Assembly: GCF_947172395.1 (NCBI RefSeq) | Contig: NC_069097.1 | Span: 10,214,142-10,278,141, forward strand | DNA: 64,000 nucleotides | Reading direction: 5' to 3' | From: Bicyclus anynana | Lineage: Eukaryota > Arthropoda > Insecta > Lepidoptera > Nymphalidae | In this document: positions 22,901 to 30,888 of the stretch, one piece after another | Layout: each line of letters starts with the position of its first letter | How positions within the stretch are numbered: the first letter of the stretch is position 1 | Notes under the pieces: model-generated | What the model was told of the DNA's origin: nothing | The model's database searches: none | What the model saw: the letters and a program-made list of their open reading frames with translations, nothing else | Translations under genes and position numbers: made by a program

Positions 22901-24937
22901 AAAGGAAAGTCATCTCGACACACTACTCCGGAGCTTGGTTCTGAATAAAATGATAAGTTTCGAAGATCCAGATACATTGAAAGAAGCTAGGAGCCGGTAA
23001 GATTTTTTTTAAACCATATGAGACATTATCTTCGTAACATTGACTTTCCCTGCTTGACCTGGCTCTGCATAGTGATGCTCTGTTACATGTAACGGTTGTC
23101 AAGGCCCACCCGCCTAATTAGTCATATATTAGTATAAAATGACTCATAGCATAAATCTGTGTTTTGCAGGTTCGAGAAGCACATGTCAGGAGCGTGCACG
23201 CTGCCGGCCGACCTGCGCTCGGCGTGCTACCGCGCCGTGCTGGCGGAGGCTGACGAGGATGCCTTCCAGCGGTTCCTGCAGCTGTACCGCGCCGCCGACC
23301 TGCACGAGGAGAAGGACCGCATCAGCCGCGCGCTCGGCGCCGTCAAGGACCCCGCGCTGCTCAAGCGCGTGCTCGACTTCGCCATCTCGGTGAGTGTCCA
23401 GCGCCTCCTGCAGCTGTACCGCGCCGCCGACCTGCACGAGGAGAAGGACCGCATCAGCCGCGCGCTCGGCGCCGTCAAGGACCCCGCGCTGCTCAAGCGC
23501 GTGCTCGACTTCGCCATCTCGGTGAGTGTCCAGCGCCTCCTGCAGCTGTACCGCGCCGCCGACCTGCACGAGGAGAAGGACCGCATCAGCCGCGCGCTCG
23601 GCGCCGTCAAGGACCCCGCGCTGCTCAAGCGCGTGCTCGACTTCGCCATCTCGGTGAGTGTCCAGCGCCTCCTGCAGCTGTACCGCGCCGCCGACCTGCA
23701 CGAGGAGAAGGACCGCATCAGCCGCGCGCTCGGCGCCGTCAAGGACCCCGCGCTGCTCAAGCGCGTGCTCGACTTCGCCATCTCGGTGAGTGTCCAGCGC
23801 CTCCTGCAGCTGTACCGCGCCGCCGACCTGCACGAGGAGAAGGACCGCATCAGCCGCGCGCTCGGCGCCGTCAAGGACCCCGCGCTGCTCAAGCGCGTGC
23901 TCGACTTCGCCATCTCGGTGAGTGTCCAGCGCCTCCTGCAGCTGTACCGCGCCGCCGACCTGCACGAGGAGATTTAAATCTTTCTTTAATAGTACTTTTC
24001 GAAGGATGGAATTATTCGTCATTTTTGAAGTAAAACTGACGAATAAGTTGGTGAATGCATTACGAAAATTGTAGTCGGGGATGTGTGCTGCCATCTATAG
24101 GCTTAATGAAACAGTGGTATTATAAAGTGCCAGTAGATGGCGTTCATAACTTTGAAACTATCCGCGTCGTTCAAAAGTTATGGGCGCCCATACATTTCGC
24201 ATATTCAGCGACTTCATGGCCCACTACAAAGTGATTGGCAAGTTGGGAAATAAATATCTTAAAAAATACGGTTTATACTTGGATGGTTAATCATTGCTTA
24301 CATAAAACTTGCTGCATCCCAAAGCCGTGCGTGTAGCGGGGTTAATTGATTTATAAGACGATTACAAAATGTTAACACTAAAACATTGTATTGCAGGATG
24401 AAGTTCGTTCTCAAGACACTGTGTTCGTGGTAGTGTCTGTGGCAGTGAGTCGGAACGGGCGCGACCTCGCCTGGGAGTTCTTCAAAGATCACTGGAAGGA
24501 GTTCATGGATCGCTATCAGGTAAATTAATTTAATTCATTATAATGAGTGCTTTTATTACTAGACAAAGTCATCGTTGTTATCACCAATATTTAATATCTT
24601 ACTGGCAGGACACTCCTATAAAAGAGGATGATTTGTAATATCACTACTGCAGCTGCTCAACAAAATACTCATCCCAAGTCACTGTTGAAGAAACTTGTAA
24701 TAAATTTCCAATTAATGTTGCCAGGGTGGTTTCCTCCTGGCTCGGCTGGTGAAGTCGACGACGGAGAACTTCGCGTCGGAGGCGTGCGCGCTGGACATCG
24801 AGGAGTTCTTCCGCACGCACCACTCGCCCGGCGCCGAGCGCTCCGTGCAGCAGGCGCTGGAGACCGTGCGCCTCAACGCGGCCTGGCTGCGCCGCGACCT
24901 GCCCTCCACCACCGCCTACCTGCAGGCCTACCACTGA
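10920..24937 (+). CDS. NPEPPS: Puromycin-sensitive aminopeptidase, M1 family (11 coding exons, 956 aa)
   Basis: Exons: 10920-11312, 11396-12357, 13574-13763, 14552-14665, 15924-16058, 20291-20383, 21212-21361, 22719-22996, 23170-23389, 24397-24519, 24725-24937. All borders are GT-AG, all phases fit, stop TGA 24935-24937. The family removes N-terminal residues from peptides, mainly in the cytosol. Visible motifs: GAMEN (362-366), zinc site HELAH (398-402) with the third ligand E421 in NEGYASF, and Tyr484 in SYNKGASV. The C-terminal half is the helical ERAP1-like domain. The protein starts with about 90 Arg/Ser-rich residues before MPENKPF (ATG at 11190, residue 91), which aligns with the conserved core start; the leader could be a targeting sequence or the second ATG may be used. 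Exon 9 ends inside a tandem array of five in-frame donors (23267-23972), so longer isoforms adding 44 residues per unit are possible. The coding end lies in a second array (24818-25406). Confidence 0.95.
13336..13495. mobile_element. TATAGCTTGGC-family element, copy 2
   Basis: TATAGCTTGGCAACTTCGTT at the left and AACAAACTTGCCAGACTATA at the right form the inverted ends. It ends 78 bp before aminopeptidase exon 3. Confidence 0.75.
13806..13985 (+). mobile_element. tRNA-derived SINE, family 3
   Basis: The head GTAGCTCAACGGTAAGAGGT and the B-box-like GGTTTGATCCCCGTCCC look tRNA-derived. A body with CTAATACAGTTTTGCCCGAC and TTGGAGGGATTGGAG follows. A reverse relative is at 26095-26222. It sits in aminopeptidase intron 3. 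Confidence 0.65.
14122..14272. repeat. Foldback element with roughly 65-bp arms
   Basis: The centre is CCTGGCCAAACTAT, a short spacer and ATAGTTTGGCCAGG. Outward pairing continues imperfectly through AGTATGTTAAAAA and CAAATTTAGT to GATGAAAAG and CTTTCATC. No coding sequence; a MITE-like foldback in aminopeptidase intron 3. Confidence 0.65.
14296..14400. mobile_element. TATAGCTTGGC-family element, copy 3 (short)
   Basis: The ends TATAGCTTGGCAAGTTCGTT and AACGAATTTGCCAAGCTTTA flank a shortened GC-rich middle with CATGATATGCGGGTGACGGG. At 105 bp it is the smallest copy seen here. Confidence 0.7.
14767..15059 (+). repeat. Dispersed repeat, partner of 1293-1545
   Basis: Homologous to the left-edge copy, with an extra segment near its start and the same run of landmarks. 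In aminopeptidase intron 4. Confidence 0.7.
15640..15845 (-). mobile_element. SINE family 2, truncated reverse copy
   Basis: Contains TACAAGTTAGCCCTTGACTA, TTTCTACACGACATCGTACC and GGGTGGTAACTTGCCACGGC. The tRNA-like head is missing. It lies about 80 bp upstream of aminopeptidase exon 5. Confidence 0.75.
16059..17478. other. Aminopeptidase intron 5, left part: no gene
   Basis: AT-rich intron. There is a small inverted pair around AAGAGTTATT and AATAACTCTT near 17110-17145 and a short CG run near 17030. I see no exon. Confidence 0.5.
17479..17834. mobile_element. hAT-like element with an internal long palindrome
   Basis: The left end is CAGCGTTTCCCAAAC; the right end read inward is CAACGTTTTCCATC. 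The flanks ATGTACGT (17471-17478) and ATGTAGGT (17835-17842) match at 7 of 8 positions, as for an aged hAT target duplication. Inside, 17505-17708 folds back: GAGACAATAATGATCGCTCG and GGACCCATAATATGTACCTA recur inverted, giving arms of roughly 75-80 bp. A 70-codon open frame across the palindrome is a by-product. Confidence 0.7.
18150..18580. mobile_element. Composite repeat with a reverse SINE family 1 head
   Basis: 18255-18335 contains CGAACCTACGCCCTCCGAAT and CATATCCACTGGGCTATCAC, the reversed tRNA-like head of SINE family 1. The flanking sequence resembles neither gene nor a defined element. Short open frames here come from the repeat. Confidence 0.5.
18634..18822. mobile_element. TATAGCTTGGC-family element, copy 4
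   Basis: The left end TATAGTCTTACAAGTTCGTT and right end AACGAAGTTACCAAGCTATA are diverged but recognisable. The interior keeps CATGATATGCGGGCGACGGG. Confidence 0.75.
19680..19712 (+). mobile_element. Helitron-like 3' end fragment
   Basis: GCGGGCGTCTGCTAG followed by T matches the 3' end of the complete Helitron-like copy at 50737-50948. The 5' part is not present nearby. Confidence 0.45.
19993..20191. mobile_element. TATAGCTTGGC-family element, copy 5
   Basis: Full-length copy with ends TATAGCTTGGCAAGTTCGGT and CAAACTTGCCAAACTATA and GC-rich interior. It ends 99 bp before aminopeptidase exon 6. Confidence 0.8.
20450..20622 (-). mobile_element. tRNA-headed SINE, reverse
   Basis: Read on -, it starts GACGGCCGCGTGATACAGTG, has ATCCACAGCTGTGGGTTTGA as the B-box region, and continues into a body with AAATATTTGTGCGAGTG. 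It sits directly downstream of aminopeptidase exon 6. Confidence 0.6.
20671..21211. mobile_element. Inverted-repeat segment plus a LINE/SINE-like 3' tail abutting exon 7
   Basis: The segment GGCCATTGGATCAGCTTCCA (about 20708) recurs inverted near 20956-20977, with CACCATTGAT and ATCAATGGTG outside. The right end, GTAAACTGAGCCTACTTGAA ATAAATG then ATTTTGATTTTAATTTTTTT, is a retroelement-type 3' tail seen also at about 47160-47197. The tail runs straight into the exon 7 acceptor at 21211. Confidence 0.6.
21477..21959. mobile_element. GGGATRATGAC inverted-repeat element, copy 1
   Basis: Starts GGGATAATGACAGTTTTTTA and ends CCCTAGTCAACATCCCC. It shares its whole length, in the opposite orientation, with 32653-33135. 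TA precedes the left end. Non-coding. In aminopeptidase intron 7. Confidence 0.65.
22439..22479. repeat. Perfect 19-bp-arm palindrome
   Basis: AGTGGATTTACCAGTAGGC, spacer TAA, then the exact inverse. In aminopeptidase intron 7. Confidence 0.85.
23267..23972 (+). repeat. 132-bp tandem array containing the end of aminopeptidase exon 9 and its splice donor
   Basis: Units start at 23267, 23399, 23531, 23663, 23795 and a 46-bp partial at 23927. The first unit is the genuine exon end (CAGCGGTTCCTGCAG); the later ones are near-identical to each other (CAGCGCCTCCTGCAG). Each full unit has the donor GTGAGTGTC (at 23390, 23522, 23654, 23786, 23918). Because 132 is a multiple of 3 and no stop occurs until just after the partial unit, all five donors would join exon 10 in frame, adding 44 residues per unit built on LQLYRAADLHEEKDRISRAL. 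Confidence 0.9.
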
Positions 24938-25406
24938 CGCCGCCGGGTGAGTGTCGCCAACATGACCGCACAGGGCACGCACCACTCGCCGTCCGTGCAG
25001 CAGGCGCTGGAGACCGTGCGCCTCAACGCAGCCTGGCTGCGCCGCGACCTGCCCTCCACAACCGCCTACCTGCAGGCCTACCACTGACGCCGCCGGGTGA
25101 GTGTCGCCAACATGACCGCACAGGGCACGCACCACTCGCCGTCCGTGCAGCAGGCGCTGGAGACCGTGCGCCTCAACGCAGCCTGGCTGCGCCGCGACCT
25201 GCCCTCCACAACCGCCTACCTGCAGGCCTACCACTGACGCCGCCGGGTGAGTGTCGCCAACATGACCGCACAGGGCACGCACCACTCGCCGTCCGTGCAG
25301 CAGGCGCTGGAGACCGTGCGCCTCAACGCGGCCTGGCTGCGCCGCGACCTGCCCTCCACCACCGCCTACCTGCAGGCCTACCACTGACGCCGCCGGGTGA
25401 GTGTCG
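24818..25406 (+). repeat. 150-bp tandem array containing the aminopeptidase stop codon and 3'UTR donor
   Basis: The unit runs from the end of the coding sequence (CAGGCGCTGGAGACCGTG to CTGCAGGCCTACCACTGA) through CGCCGCCGG and the donor GTGAGTGTCGCC. Donors lie at 24947, 25097, 25247 and 25397, exactly 150 bp apart. The copies lack 12 nt present in the true exon between CACTCGCC and TCCGTGCAG. Copies 2 and 3 share GCAGCC and CCACAACC, while copy 4 matches the true exon there. A fifth remnant continues after the transposon at 25411-25921, to about 25954. Confidence 0.9.
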
Positions 25407-25410
25407 CTAA

Positions 25411-25921
25411 GGGTTCATTTACACGGGCAGCAACTGCTACCGACGACTACAGTCGGCGACGTCTCGGCGGCAGTCGGCTGCAGTTATCGGTAGCTGGCTC
25501 AGACTAATTAGATAAAGACCTGCCTCGCAAGACATTATTTTTCTGTCAAAGTATATGATCAACGATCTTATGCGATTATAAACACTGTCTCTATAGAATC
25601 GATGTTTCATAGTTTACAATCGTGTCCATCGGTTAAAAACCTCCGTAAAAATACCTTTTTGTGTAGTTAAATGGTGTAAAAAAACGAACAAAAACTGCTA
25701 GTTTAGTATAAGATATGTATGAAATCTAAGCTCATTTTCCTTAGAAAATGGCAGAAAATTTTGTTCGTGAATTTGGGTGCGATACTAGTCCTTATGTATT
25801 TAGTCTGAGGTAGCTGGCAACTGCAGTCGCCGACGTCGACGACGTTGAATGCCGCCGACTGCAGTCGTCGGTTGCAGTTGCCAGCTGCCGTTGGCAACGT
25901 GCTGCTCGTGTAAATGAACCC
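25411..25921. mobile_element. PIF/Harbinger-like element with TAA target duplication, hosting a nested hAT-like element
   Basis: Ends GGGTTCATTTACACGGGCAG and (read inward) GGGTTCATTTACACGAGCAG are nearly identical inverted repeats. TAA flanks both sides (25408-25410, 25922-25924), the 3-bp duplication typical of Harbinger elements. The interior is palindromic and GC-rich around GTAGCTGG and CTGCAGTCG. Removing it rejoins GTGAGTGTCGC to TAACATAACCGCACAGGGCA, a copy of the 150-bp repeat unit. Confidence 0.8.
25498..25809. mobile_element. hAT-like MITE, CTCAGACYAATTA family, nested copy with 8-bp duplication
   Basis: Ends CTCAGACTAATTA and TATTTAGTCTGAG, flanked on both sides by GTAGCTGG (25490-25497, 25810-25817). 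It sits wholly inside the Harbinger-like element, so it inserted later. 312 bp, non-coding. Confidence 0.85.
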
Positions 25922-26094
25922 TAACATAACCGCACAGGGCACGCACCACTCGCTGTGTGCTATCAGCCTTTCGATGTTTTACAGAAAATATTTCGGAGGA
26001 TGTGCGTAAACTATACATACGAGCTTGTACCCTAAGCTTGTCAAGATTTATTTTTTCATAAAAGAATATTTGCCATATCTTTTAAATATGACCA

Positions 26095-26222
26095 ATATTC
26101 CTGTTCCCCTCCAACTAGTCGGAAGACTGTTAGGAGTGAGTACTACAATAGTCCAGCGGGTGGGCACTGAACCACCACCCCTCGGTGATGAGTCTGACCC
26201 CTTTAGCACTGAGCTATTAAGG
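26095..26222 (-). mobile_element. SINE family 3, reverse copy
   Basis: Reversed relative of 13806-13985: CTCCAACTAGTCGGAAGACT, AACCACCACCCCTCGGTGAT and the tRNA-like head end ACTGAGCTATTAAGG. In the 3'UTR intron of the aminopeptidase. Confidence 0.6.
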
Positions 26223-26462
26223 GGTTTTTTTACCATCTTACTGCTGGTTTTCATTTTATGTTTTGATAATAAGTCTATGATTCTCATAAAGCGTTTTTCG
26301 TCTTCATTTCATATACGCATATGGCTAGGGTCTACCTACCCTACCGGAAATCTGTGATTTCTGATTCGCAATTCACAATTTGGGTATATTTCAAGGGTGA
26401 ATAGGCATCTTCTAGGCAATAAAAGCATCAATAATTTATATAACTTTTTGTGTTGTTTGCAG

Positions 26463-27190
26463 GACCAAATAACGAAAGACTGAAGTTCAACGAAGACCGA
26501 TTATTTCAATCTTACAAGATGTATTGAAAGTTGACTGTATTTATTTTCTATCTAACATATTTCTGTTTATGATTACGTAAGTATATGTGCTAATTCATAT
26601 AAAATCGTTCTATTAATGTAACTTCCCATGTCACTTCTGATCCCACTGTAGGGATAAATAGCATTTTATAAAAAGGGTACGCAAAATAGTTTATAGCAAA
26701 TTGTTTTTGGTAATATTCGAAAATATCTATGAACTATGATGATTGTTGATGTTTATTTTATTAAATTTATGTTTTAAAATGTTTCACATATACAATGTTG
26801 CCTTGGTTAAACAAAATGAAGCCGTAACATATAGGCATGTTGTGTAAATGTGTAAAAAAATATATTAATTTATATTAAGATATATTTTTAGTCTCATTGG
26901 TGCTCAGTGCATTTCAAATTTGTTTCCCAGGAGTATAATATACAAATATATTATACATAATTAGTTTATTATAAGAGCTATCATCTAAAATTGTATGCTC
27001 TAATCTAAATATTATAATGCTATAAAATTATTATATATTTGTGTAATAATGTCACATTAAAATAGAAAAAATAAATTGTGATGTATGAATTATAATTGAA
27101 GTTACCATCGTTTATAATAGTGTCTCATTTGTTGTCATGGTTTGTTTGTAAGACTGTGTTATTGCAATAAATCGTACAAAAGTACCTGTA
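26463..27190 (+). other. Aminopeptidase terminal 3'UTR exon
   Basis: TTGTTTGCAG (acceptor at 26461-26462) precedes sequence with no useful frame, and the donor at 24947 lies 9 nt after the stop codon, so the 3'UTR is probably spliced. A good polyadenylation signal, AATAAA, lies at 27166-27171. The exact 3' end is inferred. Confidence 0.55.
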
Positions 27191-27359
27191 AATCATTTGT
27201 GTATTATTTAAACCCTATTACACGACCATTGCCGTAGACGATTCACTTTTGCAACTAGGCATTTTGCACGCTTGGAGGTATTTTGTGACGTCACGAAGTT
27301 ACTTGATGTCACTAAAGGAATAAACTTCAAACACTAAACCGTTTGGTTAAGGTTTACAG

Positions 27360-27935
27360 AGCTACCACACCAGCGGATTGAGAGCGTATTCAAAGCGGAG
27401 CGGGCTCGCAACGGACGCGCCGCGCATCCGCAGCGGATTTGTTGCGGATGCACAATGTACTGTCTCGTACAAAAGCCAGTCCCAGTGTTGCCAAACGTAC
27501 GATTTAAATCGTATTAGTACGACTTTTTTGACTTTATTTTTACGACTTTTTTAAATTTATTATTACGATCGAGTAATCGGAATCGTAGGCAAAATTTACG
27601 ATCTTTCAAATCTTAGGCCCATCATCATAACGAACTAAAAATATTTATTATATTAACTAGTCGACGAAAAATTAACCTGCGATTATTTACTGGTTTGGAA
27701 ACCTTACAAAAATACAAATATATATAAACAAAAGTTTTTAGCCAGAAATCTGCTTTTTTTTAATAAATAAAATAGCAGTGTTTCCTCGTCAGAATCCATT
27801 TTGTTACTGAATGTACTGTACGTCGTTAATCCGCTACAAAACCGCGACGGAAACGTTGCGAATCAGTCGCGCCTCCGCGACGCATACGCTCCGCTTTGCA
27901 TCCGCTGGGAAACCACTAGTGTGACAAGGCCGTTA
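27360..27935. mobile_element. Possible inverted-repeat element
   Basis: CCAGCGGATTGAGAGCGTATTCAAAGCGGAGCG near 27371-27403 resembles the inverse of GCATACGCTCCGCTTTGCATCCGCTGG near 27880-27910; outside are TACCACACCAG and ACTAGTGTGAC. Between them there is no coding sequence. The ends are imperfect and no target duplication is clear. Confidence 0.4.
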
Positions 27936-28804
27936 GTGTTTATGTGACGTCATGAAACAGATGAAATATGGACCATCATGGCATCACTGTCAATAAATAT
28001 TTATAAAATAAAAATTTTATGTGTTCGTGTTTCAAAAAAATATTTTTTTTTTCAATGTAGTAGAACGATAATAAACAATTTAAAACCCTTTAAAAAAAGT
28101 ATCAATTAGCCTATTGCATAAAGGTAGTAAGGGATAGCCTGTAATGAAAATAAAACTCTTAAAAAAACAGTACATCTATATTGCACTATAACTTCTCACT
28201 TGGTATTGTACAAATAAGGTGTCTATGAAGTTCGACATAAAAAAGTAAATATAACACAAAATTCACACAACAACATTAATTCTAAAAAGTGCATCATATT
28301 TTGAAAATTTTAAATAATACACATTTTCTTTAAAAAAAAAGGAACATTCTTTTTACAAAGTTGAGAAAAAAGTTAATTAGAAGCGTAATCAATTTATATA
28401 CATTTTATTCTTGTACATTTATAAAAATATAATTACCGAGTTGGTATCTGAAACTCGCACCGATGCGGTTAGGTAGGTATCCTTATGAAATGTTTATAAT
28501 AAATGGTCAATTATTTAATGCATGCAAATTATAAGTACGACAATATCGAAATCATAATTAATTTTAACTGTAAAACTATAAATATTGCTTTGTCATTTAC
28601 GTTACAACCTTTAAGATAAAAGTATGAATAAGTCACATCTTTTCAACAACGTTAGATCTATTATTACAATAATACACTAATTACATTATCCTCGGCATTT
28701 AGGGTCGGCGCAGACAGACGGAGTGGCAAGCATCTAATTCAGTAATAACCTCTATTCAATGTTGTTTTTGCACGTCTATATTTGCATGTATAAAGAAAAA
28801 AAAT

Positions 28805-28981
28805 CTATGTTTTTGCTTGGGCGAGCGCTGAAGCTCTGCCAGAGTACAGCCCTGTGCTAGAGGAAGAAATAGGGACGCGTGGCCTCTCTGACTGTAAGCG
28901 AAACATGTGGGACTCTACTAAACTGATCCTCGCCACCTCTACGTCAGTTTTCGCTGACCTTAATGTATCATACAAATATAC
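28805..28981 (-). CDS. Orphan terminal coding exon, 58 codons, unknown gene
   Basis: Read on -, an acceptor with AATATACTGAAACAG at its end is followed by 58 sense codons and TAG at 28807-28805. The peptide runs from VYLYDTLRSAKTDVEVARIS through LVESHMFRLQSERPR to a Ser/Gly-rich end SGRASALAQAKT. It is compositionally protein-like and more GC-rich than its AT-rich surroundings. I see no partner exon between here and FBXL16, and the FBXL16 coding sequence already ends with its own conserved stop at 38242. It could be the last exon of a gene whose other exons lie beyond or around FBXL16 on the - strand, or a chance frame. The family is not recognised. Confidence 0.4.
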   Translation of the reverse strand, partial: VYLYDTLRSAKTDVEVARISLVESHMFRLQSERPRVPISSSSTGLYSGRASALAQAKT

Positions 28982-30547
28982 CTGTTTCAGTATATTGCAA
29001 GTTAAACATGACTGCATTGGATACCGACACTATTCCCAATTCCATATTATAGGAGATTTAAGATGAGAAGATAGGAGTATTGCCAAAATATATCATCAGC
29101 ATTAAGGGTTAGAGCTGCCATAGAATTCATTGTGTATGCATTTGTGTATCTCCCATTGACTTACTAAAGACTGCAATGCAATCAGTTATAAAACCTGTTC
29201 TGGTTTGTAATAATACACTACATCTAATCAAAAACAATTACAAAATAATCGAGTTTCAAAATTTAGCCTCACCAGAAATATAAAAAAGAAACTGAATTGG
29301 GGGCGCCACAAGCTCTATACCCTCATGTGCCAATCATGTCGTTGACTGAGAAATAAATAGACGAACAAATAGCGCATTGCATCTGCAATAAGTCGTTCTC
29401 TTTTTTGAATTCAATTAATTTCATTTCATTTTCTCAAAAAAGAGAATAGCTTATGTGTAAGGAAACAATACCAAGCGATTCGATATTCAGTGTCATGACG
29501 CATTCCGTTTATTCAGAACTAACGACGCGACAGGTCAAAAAAGCTGAGTAGTAATAAATTTTATACGTACTTATATTAAAAATACATTATAAACGTAGTG
29601 TAAGCATAAAATTACACCTCAAATTGTTACAAATAATAAATAGTAACCAACAGAAAAAACGTTTCAAAGTGTGTTGTGCTGGGAATAACGTCAAAACCGA
29701 ATATCTTTTCAACGACAGCAGCACGTCAATCAATAGTCTATTTATTTTTGAGTCTAAGACGTGTGTGCTAATAGAACATTTTGGTTTGAAAATAGTTGCT
29801 TTTTTCCGCAACATGGTAAGTTTTTTTATTTTTCTGGTTAAGCTATAACCACGTCTTGTTTACGACGTAGCTAAAGTAAGACAAGGAATATTTTCAAACA
29901 CAAAAAATAATTTCTTAGGTATAACTTTAAGACGCTTATACATAGAGTATCTATTCGAGACATAGGATTCTACATAACTTCTGCAGGCACGTCTATAACT
30001 TTAGATTAAATTGCTGTCTAAGTCTCTTGGGTAATAAATCACATGACATTGTTACCAATAAGATGTATTATTGCATATCATATGTGCTATTATATAATGT
30101 ATGAGACTAGTTAGTCGTTTAAAACTACGTTTCAGATAGATTAAAATCTAATTACTAATGCATAACTTCCATAATTTAAAAAAAGTCTTTGTTTATGAAA
30201 TTAACTAAGGGATTTGCAGTCTATAAAACTTCTGGGTACACACTAATTCGAATATACGTGAATATGTATATTGCATATACAGTTAAAACCGTTTATGGCG
30301 ACATCTTTTAGAACAACATACTGGTTATACTTATGGGCCGTAGTCAAATGTCCCAGCTGCAATGTTTTATCAAAATCATTGCTTACTACGACATACCGGA
30401 TTAAGCGACCACATTTGGAGTGACCACAGATAAATGTTTCGAAACAATTTGAATAGCTACAGTAAAAAGGTCAATGGCTAATATCGTAGTTTAGGGTCTT
30501 TTGTAATTCTTAGAAACACGTTCATATGCCGTACAGTTAAGGCCCGC
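28982..30547. other. Gene-poor region, left part
   Basis: AT-rich; no frame with splice signals or protein-like composition. There is a hairpin of AAAAAAGAGAA with its inverse around 29398-29448. Confidence 0.45.
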
Positions 30548-30888
30548 TTCTTCATAACTCTTTCATCATGATCAACCCATATTCGGCTCACTGCTGAGCT
30601 CGAGTCTCCTCTCAGAATGAAAGGGGTTAGGCCAATAGTCCACCACGTTGGCCCAATGCGGATTGGCAGACTTCACACACGCAGAGAATTATGAAAAATC
30701 TCTGGTATGCAGGTTTCCTCACGATGTTTTCCTTCACCGTTTGAGACACGTGATATTTAATTTATTAAAATGCACACAACTGAAAAGTTGGAGGTGCATG
30801 CCCCGGACTGGGTTTGAACCCACGCCCTCCGGAATCAGAGGCAGGGGTCATATCCACTGGGCTATTACGGCTCTTAACTCTTTAGGCA
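30548..30888 (-). mobile_element. tRNA-derived SINE, family 1, near-complete reverse copy
   Basis: Reversed order of ACTCGAGCTCAGCAGTGAG, the CGTGTCTCAAACGGTGAAGG body, GCATGCACCTCCAACTTTTC and the tRNA-like head with GGTTTCAAACCC and TATCCACTGGGC. A 92-codon open frame here is the SINE, not a gene. Confidence 0.8.

Noticed and set aside
23267..23972. Possible CRISPR array because of the regular repeats
   Set aside because: The units are contiguous copies without variable spacers and are coding exon sequence in a eukaryotic gene; likewise 24818-25406, 55078-55856 and 38430-39290.
23186..24094. Long antisense open frame of 302 codons over the aminopeptidase array
   Set aside because: It mirrors the 132-bp periodic, GC-rich exon copies; the same holds for antisense frames at 24644-25384 and 55325-55870.
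26025..26357. 110-codon open frame on + after the aminopeptidase stop
   Set aside because: It crosses a reverse SINE family 3 copy in the 3'UTR intron and has no protein-like features.
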